Shown here: in pieces, positions 63,668 through 64,000 of the stretch | Position numbering within the stretch: the first letter of the stretch is position 1 | How the letters are laid out: each line of letters starts with the position of its first letter | NCBI RefSeq assembly: GCF_016863555.1 | Contig: NZ_BOPC01000045.1 | Location: 1 to 64,000, forward strand | DNA length: 64,000 nt | From: Micromonospora qiuiae | GTDB taxonomy: Bacteria > Actinomycetota > Actinomycetes > Mycobacteriales > Micromonosporaceae | Reading direction: 5' to 3' | The notes under the pieces: model-generated | What the model saw: the letters and a program-made list of their open reading frames with translations, nothing else | Databases searched by the model: none | Told to the model about the DNA's origin: nothing | Program-made: the position numbers and the translations under genes

Positions 63668-64000
63668 ATGATCACGGCACCGTCGCACCGGGCGCTGGAC
63701 CCGGACCGCGTGGCAGCGCTCGGGTACTGCCCCGACTGCTACGCCACCGGCGCGACCGTGCTCGTCGTGCCCGGCCGGCGTCGCTGTCAGGCGCACCTGG
63801 TCGACCAGCGGCTGCTGGTGGAGACCACCGCCGCCGGTCAGGCCCGCCTGGCCGCTCCGCCTGGTGCCCGGCGTCGGCCGGTGTACCCGACCGGTGTGCA
63901 GACGGCGTGCGTGTCCTGCGCCGCCGCCGGCCGGGACAAGCAGGGCCTGCCGCGTGACGGGGCCGGGTCGGATCCGCTGTGCATTCCGTGCTGGCGCGGC
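63668..64000 (+). CDS. Cys-rich zinc-binding protein, N-terminal part only (runs off window)
   Basis: The ATG opens a frame that continues to the window edge (111 residues visible). Cys pairs CPDC (about 20-23) with RCQAH, then CVSCAAAGRD (about 88-97) and CIPC (about 106-109) suggest two zinc knuckles. No RBS is evident (TGCCGCG precedes the ATG). The frame has the strong third-position GC expected of a gene here. Start and function remain uncertain. Confidence 0.55.
   Translation, partial: MITAPSHRALDPDRVAALGYCPDCYATGATVLVVPGRRRCQAHLVDQRLLVETTAAGQARLAAPPGARRRPVYPTGVQTACVSCAAAGRDKQGLPRDGAGSDPLCIPCWRG

Overview
The window is high-GC actinobacterial DNA. Codon use, GTG/TTG starts, stop/start overlaps of the ATGA and GTGA type, and the protein families present (SCO6880-family, DUF4913, DUF6919, DUF6668, DUF2637, Lsr2-type, SpdA/TraB-type) all point to a Streptomyces/Micromonospora-like host. 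There are no rRNA or tRNA genes, no ribosomal proteins and no housekeeping metabolism. Almost everything serves DNA maintenance, transfer or regulation, so this is best read as a large conjugative plasmid or an integrative conjugative element; a tyrosine recombinase leaves both options open.

Layout. 1-5,550: a clipped gene and conserved hypotheticals, a Tn3-family transposase with one probable terminal repeat but no visible partner, and a frameshifted remnant. 5,560-10,100: partition module (RHH-like protein, ParA, then divergently an HTH protein and a large ParB-like protein) with palindrome-rich DNA between the divergent genes. 10,200-16,700: hypotheticals, a cluster of five 20-bp repeats in both orientations, and a DUF6919 / tyrosine recombinase operon. 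16,725-24,790 (minus): a tight type IV secretion operon (DUF6668, two-TM protein, membrane-anchored protein, TrbL/VirB6-like, SCO6880-family, VirB4-like ATPase, VirD4-like coupling protein, DUF4913). 24,955-26,660 (plus): lipoprotein and a transglycosylase/M23 peptidase. 27,300-30,550: probable oriT, MobC-like protein, relaxase and an accessory protein.

30,560-36,300 is an accessory stretch: a probable toxin-antitoxin pair, an exonuclease-VII-large-subunit-like domain on an unknown N-terminus, and a PD-(D/E)XK nuclease-like protein. 36,451-43,962 is one uninterrupted frame joining a primase/toprim-like part to an N6-methylase/SNF2-helicase part; inside it another frame carries a convincing separate gene. 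44,600-49,340 holds a resolvase-tail HTH protein beside a large palindromic operator, Zn-binding hypotheticals, a secreted Cys-rich protein, a 243-bp miniature element with 32-bp perfect terminal repeats ending like Tn3 repeats, and a PIN-like protein.

49,430-63,140 (plus) looks like a regulated transfer/spread region. A GntR/HutC regulator and a sigma-70 factor share operator-like motifs; after the sigma gene come an Lsr2-type protein, a GGDEF protein, a DUF2637 coiled-coil membrane protein, more membrane and Zn-ribbon proteins, a TraB-like ATPase, a complete FtsK-like translocase and a DUF5706 (Pycsar-effector-like) membrane protein. A Cys-rich gene runs off the right edge.

The strongest hunt results are the miniature Tn3-type element, an iterated 14-bp palindrome (GATTCCGCGGAATC and close variants) at 11 places across the window, the iteron-like cluster with one distant copy, the nested gene in the giant helicase frame, and the exonuclease-VII-like fusion.
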